A DNA stretch of 64,000 bases, taken from Glandiceps talaboti (lineage: Eukaryota; Hemichordata; Enteropneusta; Spengelidae). Position numbers and translations under genes: made by a program. Numbering within the stretch: the first letter of the stretch is position 1; each line of letters opens with the position of its first letter. The notes below the pieces were generated by a model. The model worked only from the letters and a program-made list of their open reading frames with translations, was not told the DNA's origin and made no database searches. This document shows, one piece after another, positions 10,613-21,787 of this stretch. Location of the stretch: positions 22,723,175 through 22,787,174 of the forward strand of contig NC_135560.1 of NCBI RefSeq assembly GCF_964340395.1, given 5' to 3'.

Positions 10613-12218
10613 TGTGTGTTAGTTGTTTCAGCATCACATCACATAATTTTCACTCAGTTGCCAAGAATCACCATTCATCGTATCAAATATACTTTGCAAA
10701 TTATTTATGCTCTTGAGCTCTAATACTACAAAATATGATTTCCAAAGCAAGGAAATGTTTCTTGGTTGCATTCTACATATTACTTGCGCCTGACAACTGT
10801 GTTTCTGACCCAATGTAATATTAAATCTAACATTGTTTTTAACTTATTTTGGATATGTTTCTACTCTGTATCTTTTATCTGTTCAGGGCTCAGCAAGCAG
10901 ATATAACAATATTTGCAATTGATGTGAACTCACTCAAACCTGGTCAAGTTACTAATCAAATCCTGGAAAATATCAACCAACTGAAAAATGGAGTAACAGA
11001 AGCAATGGAATCAAACGATGATAATAAATTTAAAATGGCGGACAGAGACGAAGAAAATTTGCAGTCAGAGTGGAAAGATGATATTATTGTTGTGTTGAAT
11101 AAAATTGATGCACTGAAGTCAAAAAACCTAAAACTTAAAGGCCAATGTTGGATGGTGTAGAATTAACCTTTTTAATTTTAAAGAAATATTTGGCTGATGG
11201 AGCTATAGAAAAAGTTTGTCCTGAACAACAGAATAATTCTATTTAATCCTTATGTCTCCACAGGTAAGATAGTAGTATTGTAAGACTATGGGATTCAGAC
11301 GTTGGGGTTTAAGTTCTCACAGTTCTGTGTGTCTGATAGATAGTTCCCATAAACCCTTGCAGGAAATCCCAATAATGACCAAACACAGTCAAGTACAGTA
11401 CAGTTTCTTTATATGATTTCAAAGCTGAATAAGTTACCAAGGTGCTGTTTTATCACCAAGAAATCGTGTGTAACTTGTAAGGTGATAGAAGTAATCAATA
11501 CAAGTGTTCTATAAAAGGCAGTAATAATGTTTACTAGATTTTTCTTTTAAACACCACTCCCGGAAATAAAGGTATTTTCGTAAACTGTGGGGTCTGGAGA
11601 GTCATTTCATAATTTCACATCACATAATATTTACTTGGTTGCCAAGAAACACCAAATTGAAACTCTTCCATCTTCTTTCCATGATACAAAATTGCATGAT
11701 GGGTCCTAGCAGAAATGAATATTTATTGATTGCACACTGAATATTCATGAGCTTTCTTCCTTTAGATCAATAGTTATGAATATTTAGTGCGCATCTAATT
11801 AATATTTGTGTCTGCTAAGACCCATCATGCAATGGTGTCCCACTGAAAGAATGATAGAGTAAACAAGATATTCATTCGGTGTTTCTTGGCAACCAAGGAA
11901 AAATTGTTTTTTTTCTTTGTAAATGTTATGACGAAAAAATATTATTTTACAATGGAACAGTATAAAGTTAATCTTGATATAATCATTTACAGGTGTGCTA
12001 GTCCATCCACTGGAAGTCCAAGTTTAACTCAAGCTAGACACAGAAACCATCTCAGGAAATGTCTTCAGTCTTTGTCTCAGTTCAGTGAACATGAGGACCT
12101 TGTGATTGTGGCTGAATATTTACGAATTGCTTTGAGAGAAATTGGAAAGATTACCGGTAAAGTTGGTGCTGAAGAAATTCTGGATGTAATTTTTAAAGAT
12201 TTTTGTATAGGAAAATAA
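9642..12218 (+). CDS. GTPBP3: GTPBP3/MnmE-like tRNA modification GTPase, partial and with lesions
   Basis: C-terminal part of the mitochondrial GTPase that, with MTO1, modifies the wobble uridine of mitochondrial tRNAs. The exons I see are 9642-9785, 10284-10449, 10887-11263 and 11993-12218, all with AG acceptors; the first three end in GT donors (GTAAGT, GTACTT, GTAAGA). Exon 1 carries [11 protein letters not shown] and the P-loop GPPNAGKSS (G1). Exon 2 carries AGTTRDVVE (G2) and DTAGLRD with EQEGVRRA (G3). Exon 3 carries NKID (G4). Exon 4 carries the C-terminal helical domain, with GKITGKV and the family-typical end FCIGK. Exon 3 is abnormal. Its 377 bp are one base short of the length that would keep frame between exons 2 and 4. 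The NKID frame stops at 11158-11160, while a shifted frame continues with [13 protein letters not shown], as expected after the G5 region, and then meets TAA at 11244-11246 just before the donor. No N-terminal exons are found upstream. It is either a decaying partial copy or a real gene with assembly errors or missed exons. Confidence 0.75.
9965..10161. repeat. Compound tetranucleotide microsatellite in GTPBP3 intron 1
   Basis: Runs of CAGT, CAGC, CTGC and CTGT tetranucleotides, about 200 bp, lying wholly between the donor at 9786 and the acceptor at 10282-10283. The long Ser/Cys/Val and Asp/Arg/Gln frames over it are by-products. Confidence 0.97.
10564..10620. repeat. (TG)n microsatellite in GTPBP3 intron 2
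   Basis: About 28 TG units with two interruptions near the end. It lies in the intron between exons ending at 10449 and starting at 10887. Just upstream, the phrase GTTTCATCATATTTATGTGA occurs twice (about 10499 and 10539). Confidence 0.95.
11634..11897. mobile_element. Inverted-repeat element (MITE-like) in GTPBP3 intron 3
   Basis: Perfect 20-bp terminal inverted repeats CTTGGTTGCCAAGAAACACC (11634-11653) and its reverse complement (11878-11897). Inner sequence also pairs: TTGCATGATGGGTC near 11691 with GACCCATCATGCAA near 11819. The element therefore folds back over much of its 264 bp. It has no coding capacity. A degenerate end of the same family appears at about 10632-10672, sharing CACATCACATAAT and the GTTGCCAAGAA..CACC end. 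The target duplication is not clear. Confidence 0.85.
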
Positions 12219-12265
12219 AATTATTATGAAAGTCTCCTTTGATTAGTCTAGCATTTATAGGTCCT

Positions 12266-12882
12266 CAACAGGTGAAGCCTGGAGGGGACTACTATGTTGG
12301 GTCCTGTCCATGCAACAGGTGAAGCCTGGAGGGGACTACTATGTTGGGTCCTGTCCATGCAACAGGTGAAACCTGGAGGGGACTACTGTGTTGGATCCCG
12401 TCCATGCAACAGGTGAAGCATGGAGGGGACTACTATGTTGGGTCCTGTCCATGCAACAGGTGAAGCCTGGAGGGGACTACTATGTTGGGTCCTGTCCATG
12501 CAACAGGTGAAGCCTGGAGGGGACTACTATGTTGGGTCCTGTCCATGCAACAGGTGAAGCCTGGAGGGGACTACTATGTTGCGTCCTGTCCATGCAACAG
12601 GTAAAGCCTGGAGGGCACTACTATGTTGGGTCCTGTCCATGCAACAGGTGAAGCCTGGAGGGGACTACTATGTTGGGTCCTGTCCATGCAACAGGTGAAG
12701 CCTGGAGGGGACTACTATGTTGGGTCCTGTCCATGCAACAGGTGAAGCCTGGAGGGCACTACTATGTTGGGCCCTGTCCATGCAACAGGTGAAGCCTGGA
12801 GGGGACTAGTATGTTGGGTCCCATCCGTGCAATAGATGAAGCATGGAGGGGACTACTATGTTGGGTCCCGTCGTTGCTATAT
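12266..12882. repeat. 47-bp minisatellite just downstream of GTPBP3
   Basis: Thirteen copies of a 47-bp unit that starts CAACAGGTGAAGCCTGGAGG and continues with GGACTACTATGTTGGGTCCT and GTCCATG. Starts fall at 12266, 12313, 12360 and so on every 47 bp. The last copy is diverged. The array begins 48 bp after the GTPBP3 stop, so it may lie in the 3' UTR. AATAAA at 12214-12219 overlaps the stop codon, and I see no better poly(A) signal before the array. Confidence 0.96.
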
Positions 12883-13925
12883 TCACTTTGTTTCACAACC
12901 TTCATGATAATGGCCAAATGGCAGCCATATTGGTCATAAAATTCACATTATGAATTAGTTGAAATGTTGTGGACCATGTCTTCTATGAAGACTTGTTTTG
13001 TCTGTTATCACTTAGTAATCAAAATGTTGGTAGATAGTCATTAAACTCATATTTGAAGACTTGTTTGTGAAGTACACATGTACATGTATTGCACTCCTTG
13101 TTATAAATACTTTCGGTGTTAAATAGAGACACAATAATTTTCCAAATTGCTCAGCATTTGAGGGTTTAGGCAACAAAAAATTAATGGTACTTTAAAACAC
13201 GAGCAATCTTAGCAAATAATGTGTGCGTCTCAAACACTATATGTGAAGCATTTATGACATTTTGGAACATTAAAGAGTTATAATTTTTTGTTAGTGCTGC
13301 TCCTAACAATCTTAGTGAGCCTTGGTACTAAAGGGATGCAATAAATAAATAATTGGGTTTTTTTCTCCTGGTTCTCTTGTATAGAATGTGCAAGGTTGGG
13401 GCACTGCACATGACATTTATATTTTGACAGGAACTTGTTAGTGCGGGGGCATATGGCAGATTTTTGGGTTTCGTGTGAAATTCATGTTAATTTTTGCCAA
13501 CATATCTCATTGTGTTCCCCATCATCAGAGCAATTAAAAAATATATGTTGGCAATTTTCATTTTAATATTAAGGGTAATTTTTGCAGCAGTTTCATAAAT
13601 GATGTAAGATCATGGTTTTTCTGTATATTGATGGCAAATTAAAATATGTGAACTGTACGATTGCTTTATATCTGTATACATGTACTTATGGGCATCCTGT
13701 AGACTATAAACTTGTAGACAGTTGTATAATTTTGCATTTTAATCACAAAATGATAAATTCTGGCTTCTTTATTTGCATATCATTTGCATATTATGTATGA
13801 TGCTTCCAGTTTATTTGATTTCCTGTATTGTTTGATGTTGGTGATTGCTATTCTTTCAAAAATGTATGCCAACCATGAATTATTTCAGTTGCTATGATAT
13901 GAATACTCTGGTTGGTTTTTATCTT
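12883..13925. other. Spacer with no recognised gene
   Basis: AT-rich sequence. The only sizeable frame (13612-13800) has no recognisable domain or motif. I see no RNA gene. Confidence 0.55.
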
Positions 13926-14595
13926 TTAAAACACTAGTAAGTCCACACCTTGACTATGCTTCCCCAGTGTCTTCCCCACATATATACGAGTAGGGATATT
14001 GCATTTTTGGAAAAAGTGCAGCGTCGGTTCACCAGGATGATTCCGCAGCTTGGTGGCTTGAATTATGAGGACAGTTACGCATGTTGAAACTGACAACTTT
14101 AGAAACTAGATGAATTAGAGCTGATTTGCTTGAAGTGTATAAACTTTTCCATTTACATATTCTCCTTGATCCAGTTGTATTTTTCAAAGTATCTACTTCG
14201 ACAACACGGGGATATAGATTGAAATGATTTAAAGACAGATCCGGTTTGGATATACCAAAATATTTTTTCAGTCGACATGTTGTAAACATTTGGAACTGTA
14301 CAGTTTACCAGAAAGGGTTATTGTTATTACTACACCAAATAAATCATTGTAATTATTTAGCAATTCTTTTAATCCAGATTGGATATACGTAAATATTTTT
14401 CCAGTCAATATGTCGTAGACATTTGGAACAGTTTACCAGAAAGGGTTATTGTGACTACATCAATTAATCATTTTATAGTGTGTATTGATAACACCTCAGA
14501 ACAGTAAGGGGTCTATAAAAGCCTCAATGGCTTCCTTCCCCATGTACATTCATGGGTACATGCATCGTAAAAAAAATAAAGGCATTCATTTATTG
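13926..14595 (+). mobile_element. 5'-truncated non-LTR retroposon fragment (RT C-terminal end and 3' tail)
   Basis: Broken frames read a typical end of a LINE reverse transcriptase: SPHLDYASPV, then FLEKVQRRFTRMIPQL and GGLNYED, then after frameshifts LDIPKYFFSRHVVN followed by a WN..P motif. These match the conserved C-terminal region of CR1/L2/Jockey-type proteins. Several frameshifts and stops show that it is dead. A segment near 14200-14330 is partly repeated near 14375-14460. The 3' end reads AAAAAAAATAAAGGCATTCA, a retroposon-like tail. Confidence 0.8.
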
Positions 14596-16094
14596 CATAG
14601 AACGACCCTTGCCAAATGATATGTCCTTTTGACCAATTTCGGCGTATTGGTGTGGCTTGTTATCAAGTGTACATACACACATTAAAAATATTCCTTTTCA
14701 GATCTGGCATCTGGTTTTAATACGTATCTACACATGTAGTATTGAATCCTGGACAGGTACATTCTACACAGGATATAGAGTCCAAGTTTAGGTCTACACA
14801 AAATTTGAAATTTTACCTCTCAATATTAGCGTACAAGTTACATAAATTGGACCTCTTGCAAATATTAGATAGAAAAGAAACATCACTCAGTAAAACACCT
14901 TTAGAAACATTCAGAATGTTTTACCCCCACTTTGGACCAATTGAGATACTTTCTAGAGCAATGGAAAAAGTCAATATGACAGTTACTTTAGAACGTTTTT
15001 GTTATTTGTTCTGTATGCAGTTCTTCCTCAACGTTCTGTAGAAATATCATGTTAAAAAGTAAAATAATCGTTGTTAAAGGCATTTCATGAGTGCTTATTA
15101 ATTTCCCACTTGGCAATGGTGTCAAAATGAGATAGGCTTAGTCATCAAGTTGGCATGTGACTACTTATTCCCAGCAATGAAGGTTATTTGTGTATGAGAC
15201 GTTTACGTTGAGGATTTGAATGTCAGATTTTCTTTGAGTACTAAAACACGTGGAATGATAGCTAACAATGCAATAAAATTTGATTTAAGATACTATTTTC
15301 TGGTGGGTTGGGGTTGGGTGGTACATTAGAATCTGTCTCTGCTGTTACTTTCAACCTTTATTCATGACTGACCAAGAGGAAGTTCGTTGCGTAATCGAAT
15401 GTAAGAGTGCCTTCACGCTGAATAACTAAACTAAATATGCATATATTCATATTGTTCCTTTGAAATATTATAAAAGAAATTCTTCAGATACTGAATTTAT
15501 CATCCTTATTTTATACTACATTGTCCTTGATCTTGTTTTATTTTAGAATTTCGATGAAATAACGTAATCAAATGTAACAGCGGAGAACACGTCTATTCAT
15601 GTTGTTCCTTTGAATTGACATGTAACGCCACCCAAATAGCTATACTAGTAGAAACGTAGACAATGCATACGACATAATGGCGCGAGTAGTTTTGAATAAA
15701 AATAATTGGGTCTATTCACTCGAATACATAACTTTGTATAGTAACAATTCAATTGATGCTATGCTTTTGATGAACAATATGTTTATATCAGATGTAAACT
15801 GAATGCCTTCAATAAAGGCAAAACTTTAGATTGCTGTTCCTTCACGCCTTGTCGAAAGAAAAATTCTGCGGTACCAGACATGATATTGCATATCCATTAG
15901 TTACTACATCAATAAATAAAACGTAGCTTTGGAACTCATTTTTCATATCCTCTTCTGTAAAAGTTGAGTTTGCTGTATTTTCAACCCACTGTAACTTTCA
16001 CTAGAGTTTAGTTCACTATACGAAATGTCATATTTGACCATGTCTTTCCATCGGGGTAAATCTTTAGCAGAGGATGTGTAAATGTGGTGAATAT
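14596..16094. other. Spacer with no recognised gene
   Basis: One 99-codon frame at 14742-15041 contains FRMFYPHFGPIEILSRAMEK and follows a good acceptor (CCTTTTCAG at about 14701). I do not recognise it, and no partner exon is obvious. The rest is AT-rich spacer. Confidence 0.4.
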
Positions 16095-16179
16095 GAGACG
16101 AAGTGACACTTTTGACTTAATTCACCTCCGGTGACCTCTCCCCTGGGGCTGTGAACAGTCAAAAGTATCACTTTGTCTC
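16095..16179. repeat. 85-bp foldback: 23-bp arms
   Basis: Left arm 16095-16117 (begins GAGACGAAGTGACAC, ends TTTTGACT) pairs with 16157-16179 with two mismatches. The TTCAC/GTGAA sequences just inside can also pair. The loop contains CCGGTGACC and CCCCTGGGG. It is a likely small foldback element. Confidence 0.85.
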
Positions 16180-18200
16180 GTACTACCCCTTGACAGAGAT
16201 GGTAGTTAGGTGGGTCACAGGTAGGGTAAAGGTTGGGTAAAGGTGGGTAAATTTGACTTTTCGTATAGTTAACCTCAATTGAATCTCTTCTTTCGTGCCA
16301 GTAAAATCAGGCAATGATTTTGAAAAAAAATATTAATCAGGTCTACCACTCAAGTAGTTGTTTTGTCAACTATTTTTGTCCTTGTTACGACGTCTACTCA
16401 AATAAAACCTACCTAAGAGTACCCATTCATTCTCATTCAGGCTACTAGCCTACCATCCACAGACACCACCACGATCTAGGTTAGTGTAATCTGTTCACCT
16501 TATGAGATTCGCCAAGTTTTATTACAAAAGGGCGATGGATATATTCTTGTTTCAAAGATGGTAAATGTAATTTGCTAGTTAAACTTCAGTAATTGTACGT
16601 GTATTAATGTTGTACAGCTCGGTGTAGTTTTAGTGGAGATTCACGATTAACCCTGGGCTTCGCATCACCGTTTCATAGCTGACCCCCACAGGCTACCTGT
16701 TCCGAATATATGCATGAACCGTTTATTGTTTCGATACTGAGAGGTATGACATGCAAAAATATACATGTACTAGTATACAATGATATTTTCTCTATTTTAT
16801 CGATTAAGTAATATATCTATTGCGATCAGAAGTGCTTATTTTGAATCAGCTCACACATCCATATAACACCAGAGGATGAGTGCATCCTTAAGTGTGCATT
16901 CTTAAGATCTAGCCTAAGTACTGAAAATCACTAATTATCACTAATAACTCATTACAATTACAAGCTATACGGTATGATCAAACTTGATGACACATGCACC
17001 TTGTTATCATTAATGTATGTACTAAATTACATTTTATTTAAAGTTTGCATTCTTAAGATATAACCTAATTACTGCAAAACCATTAATTATGTAAATAACT
17101 CATTAATATTGCAAAGGATAACAATAGGGTTGGATAGGTAACTGGATAAACATTCTGCTAATGAACACCTATACATAGTTTATCCACTTGCCTAACCATC
17201 TTTGCAATATATATCCTCATTTGGAAGTTGCTATGGGTGTGGCCTTGTTGCTAGGGCCAGGCATATGTAACACTGTCCAATTTTTGTATGTTTATCCACA
17301 TATGGCCCTTAATTCTATGTTTGCCATTGTAAAATCTTTAAAATGATTGGTCTGCAAGTCTGTTAAAAATTAAAAATAATTTTTCATAATCATATTTTAA
17401 TATTCTGCATGACGTAGAAATGGCAAGTAAAGTCAGAAGGAACATTTGAATTGTTTGTTTTATTGAATTTGCCCAAATTTCAGCGATAAACAAATAATTT
17501 TCATTCAGATATGCACTCATGGGTTTCCTAACCCTGGCATAGAGGGCGTCAATTTAATTTTTTTCATCTAATTGAAGACATTTAGGGTCGTTTGGGTCAT
17601 GAGAAACAGAATTAAGGCTGCCCTTACATATACCTACCATGTACCAATTACTGTTATCTTTACAATATACGTAATGTTCTGACTGTTGCTGTGGACATGG
17701 TCTTGTTGGTAGGCATATTTGCATACATGTTTTGATATTTTTGTTTGCCTGACTAACCAAAAATGTTGTTATCTTTACAAAATATACTGGCATTGTTGGC
17801 TGTTGCTAAGGCCATATCAATGGAAGTTGACTATAATCACGGACTCATGGGTTTTCAATGCCTAACCAATGGTTAAGAATAGGGTCTTGGGGCCAAATTT
17901 TATTTTAGCCCCCTCAGACTAATTTTGAAGTTAAAAATTGCCAACATGTATTTTTTATATGTGGTCCTATAATGAACGTAACCATATATGTTTCATAAAA
18001 TTAACATGCATTTCACATGAAAACCCATATGCCCCTGCATATGTAGACTGTTCATGAGATATGACCAAGTTTGAGGCTCAAAGATGTTGAATAGTTTGCA
18101 ATTGAAATAGTTGAGTAAAGTAATTTTGGTAGTAGTGATTTAAATGAAATTGGGCAACGCATGACATGTTCATAAATAGATAAATAGTGAGAACTCACTT
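16180..18200. other. Spacer with diverged interspersed repeats
   Basis: Two related passages occur near 17100-17275 and 17590-17800: both hold phrases such as GTTGCT..GG..TGG.CTTGTTG and GGCATAT. They are old, diverged copies of an unidentified repeat. No exon or RNA gene is recognised. Confidence 0.4.
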
Positions 18201-18204
18201 CCTT

Positions 18205-18440
18205 GGCAGGTACCTATTGGGGCAAAATGACTCAAGGCTGAGAGGGCAGTATTTTGGTTTTCAGTAACTTTCAATTTTGACATGAGGACAATATTTCTCT
18301 TCAGTATTTGGTAATAAATCATTTTTGAGTTTTAGCTGAGAGGGCGATATTTGACTTCAAATTACCCAAGACTGAGAAGGCAGTATTTTGGTAAATCATT
18401 TCTAACTTTGAGCTGAGAGGGCGATATTTTGACTACAAAC
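18205..18440. repeat. Degenerate short-period repeat (GCTGAGAGGGC...TATTT)
   Basis: The phrase GGCTGAGAGGGCAGTATTTT or a close variant recurs four times (about 18236, 18330, 18368, 18410) with unequal spacers. This suggests an old, eroded tandem array. Confidence 0.7.
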
Positions 18441-18458
18441 CATTAGGCAGGAAGTATA

Positions 18459-18508
18459 GACACACACAATACAAAAGAATATATCCCAAACCTTATGTCA
18501 ACTTTATT
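18459..18508 (-). promoter_or_regulatory. Candidate poly(A) site for the GOLM gene
   Basis: On the minus strand AATAAA (18508-18503) is followed about 30 bases later by a GT-rich stretch (reverse complement of GACACACACAATAC, about 18459-18472). If used, it gives the GOLM transcript a 3' UTR of about 3.3 kb. Other AATAAA matches on the same strand lie nearer the stop (near 19530, 19750 and 20868), so the choice is uncertain. Confidence 0.35.
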
Positions 18509-21500
18509 AACACTTGAAAATTTTACAAAGCAAAGATACCAGTGTATAAGAAATGACATATTTACTGTAAATCAATTATTGCTGGGCTTGAAAGAGAATG
18601 TTTACGAGGAATAAAAATCTTTGGAAGGTGGAACCACTTGGTGGTATTGTGAAAATAGATCTTGGGAAATTAACTAATTAGAAAGGAGAGAAGTATAGCA
18701 CCTATGAATAACACAATACCGAGTATAAAGAAATAAAAATTCATTGAAAACTGTTGAACATACAGCCCTAGTATAGAATAAAGCTATGTATGAAAACCTA
18801 CCGTGTGAAAATAAAACATACAGCCAAATTTTGATCTCATTTCAAAACCAAAATTTCAAGCTTTTAAGTAATGAAAAATCAATTTACTGAAACAAATGGA
18901 GATGACACCTTCAAGAAACACAACAAACTGAAAGATTACATTTATGTTGATTTGCAGCGGAAAGCAGACCTCAGAAATATACATCATGTACAAGTAGCAT
19001 TACCACAATGAATACTGAGAGAGAAATGTGGATAAATTGAGACCACACTGTCTGTTTTACAGTGTACAATGATAATAACATTAAATGATAGCATGAATTC
19101 TCACATTTGCTATAGGTTAGCTGGGTTTTTTCAGTAACTGAATTTTTGTGTACATTTCCTGTGATAATTTGTATTTTGTGTGTAACATCTGTAGTTTTGA
19201 AACATCACTGTTTCTAATCAAAACATGAATACTACTGTGTAAAGTGATAGTGTTTTCAAAGTAACACATGTCTGTGCAGGAATAATACACTTTTACTTCA
19301 GCAGTTTTTATAATTTGCCATACGTAATGAAACCAGTATTATTAATCCAATAAGACTGTAAAGAAACATCATATTAGTCTTATTTCACCAACCTAAAAAA
19401 TTCAAATAAAAAATCCAGCAAAATATCGGAAATTGGACTGTTTATACAAAAGATTCATATTTGTATCATAGCTAGGGAGTTTGGGTTACATTTAGGTATG
19501 GGAGAGAATATGATTAAACCCCCTAACTTAGCCCCAATTTTTATTGGCGACCACGAATGGCTACCGTTCTACATTTGCCCTGAATAAAATATTGGGAAAA
19601 GATCAAATTATACAACAGTGCACGAAGAGTACAAAATCTGATAAGAACAGAGTAGATTGCGTTAATTAACCAGTGTATTCATAATTAATGAAGTCCAAAT
19701 TGTATGTGTGTATGATCCATGAACAGACTTGAACAGACAGAAATATTTCATTTTTATTGTCAACAGTGTAAAACATCAAAATGACGTCAAATATTTGATG
19801 TTCAGACTGTAAAACAAAAGTAGGGTCAGACAGTTCAGTTGTAATGTACAGCTCTATTTACATGATTGTATTTGCTGGTAGGAAACTGCTGTAATATTTT
19901 AAACTCCTCAATACCACAGTGACATCTGACTGTATATACCGAAACATTCTAAAAAAAGCCAGGTCATATTTTTCTGCTGATGCAATGAAAAATAGAATGC
20001 TGGTTTCATAATCAATGTGGTCTATTTATGGTGCATGTTGGATGATGTTGCAAAGAAGCCTGTGATTTTAAGACAATTTGACAGGAAATGCTATGATTTG
20101 TCACCTGTAATGGTACAGGATAGTAACGCTAGTATAATTCATTGAAACATTGAATACTGCTACTGTTACCAATGGCACTGTAAAAACCCACATTGAACAC
20201 TGCATCAAAGCTCTCAGCAAGCTAACCTGGTGTGTAGAGCATCAAAACAAACCATTTCCCCAATTGAAATTGCATAATACCATTGCAGTTTGTTATACAC
20301 TACAAACACATACAATATTAACACTTACCCCCCTGTACTAAGACTCACCCATTCAGCAATATAAAAATAAAACTACAAAAGTGAGAAAATTCTACAAGCA
20401 TTTTGAATAAATAAATACCAAAACATATTGAGATGTTATGTTGTGTTACATACATAGTGTGTCACTTTCAAGAAACAAAAGAAAAGCCAAATTTGTACAT
20501 ATATTATTATACAAATTGCACTATTTGTCAAAAAGAAGTATGAAGCTATACATAATGAATATCAATACAACATACTGAACCAGAAAAAAACCTGAATTTG
20601 GTGTATTTTGTGTTCTATTCTCATAGAACTATAAATAAACACATATCCTGGCATAAATGTGCAATTTTGGGTGAAGGTGGAAAGTAACATTAAACAAACA
20701 AACAAACCTGTTTATATCTTAAAAAGGATCTTTTAAGTACTATAAATAACAATTCACCTAGCTTTGATTTGGTCTCAGTGCAGACTACATTCTCTTTCTT
20801 TGAAAGTGAGAATATTTTTTCTTTAATTTTTTTCAATTTTTTTTAATTTTTAACTTGATATTTTATTCAAATTCATTTCAGCAAGTTGTATCGCTGTGGA
20901 AGAACTTCTGAGAGAACAACGAAACTTTTTGAAATGTGATCAAGGTTTTTGTTGTAAAATTGAATAGTCTTCTGTAATCATTTCATTGCTATATTACCTA
21001 TAATAGTTGGGGAGGGAGATGTGAAATGAACTACCTGCATGTTGGTGTTGTTTCTATAAATTTCAGCCTATCTTTAGAGAAATATCTCATTACACAATAA
21101 TCAAAGAGTTGAATGAACTTTGTTTTCAGGAGAAAAAAGCTAGAAATATGTAATGACGAAAATGAATATGGTAAATATGAAGGACACTGGACTCAGCTAT
21201 CCTTTGATATCAATTTCTCACATATCAACACACTTGTCCACTAACATCCTCAACCCTAATGTTAGTGGCGTCCTTGATTTGTTTTGGTCAGCAAAACAAA
21301 CTACGTTCAAACTGGGCCAAGTGTTCTTCAGTTTTGACAGAAAAGGACAAGATGAGATTGTACCATCTTCCATCTATGTACAAAACAGGTACTCTTTCAA
21401 ATGAGCTTCAATGACTGTACTAGTTTACATGGACCTAAAGAGCTTGGATGATTGCACTACTTTACTGGACCTAAGGAGCTTTGATGATTACACTAAGACC

Positions 21501-21787
21501 ACAAACTCTGTAAGGTACGCTGTGTTGGAGCATCCTCACATATTGGCCGATCATGTTGGAGCATCCCCACACATTGGCCAATCATGTTGGAGCATCCTCA
21601 CACATTGGCCAATCATGTTGTAGCATCCTCACACATTGGCCAATCATGTTGGAGCATCCTCACACATTGGCCAATCATGTTGGATCATCCTAACACATAG
21701 GCCAATCATTGTGAGGACAGAGTGACACAACAAATCTTACAGTCTAAGAATTATACACTTCAATAGTGGTCAAATGGTGTGTTATGT
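18509..21787. other. Region downstream of the GOLM stop, probable 3' UTR
   Basis: AT-rich, with no recognisable exon on either strand. It contains a 31-bp six-copy repeat at 21524-21709. Its place between the GOLM stop codon and a good minus-strand poly(A) context suggests it is largely the GOLM 3' UTR; this is inference. Confidence 0.4.
21524..21709. repeat. 31-bp tandem repeat, six copies
   Basis: Unit GTTGGAGCATCCTCACACAT plus TGGCCAATCAT, starting at 21524, 21555, 21586, 21617, 21648 and 21679. It contains CCAAT on the plus strand and ATTGG on the minus strand in each unit. It lies 80 bp downstream of the GOLM stop codon. Confidence 0.95.

Noticed and set aside
14742-15041. 99-codon plus-strand frame after a good splice acceptor
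   Set aside because: No family recognised and no partner exon found; kept only as a note in the spacer entry.
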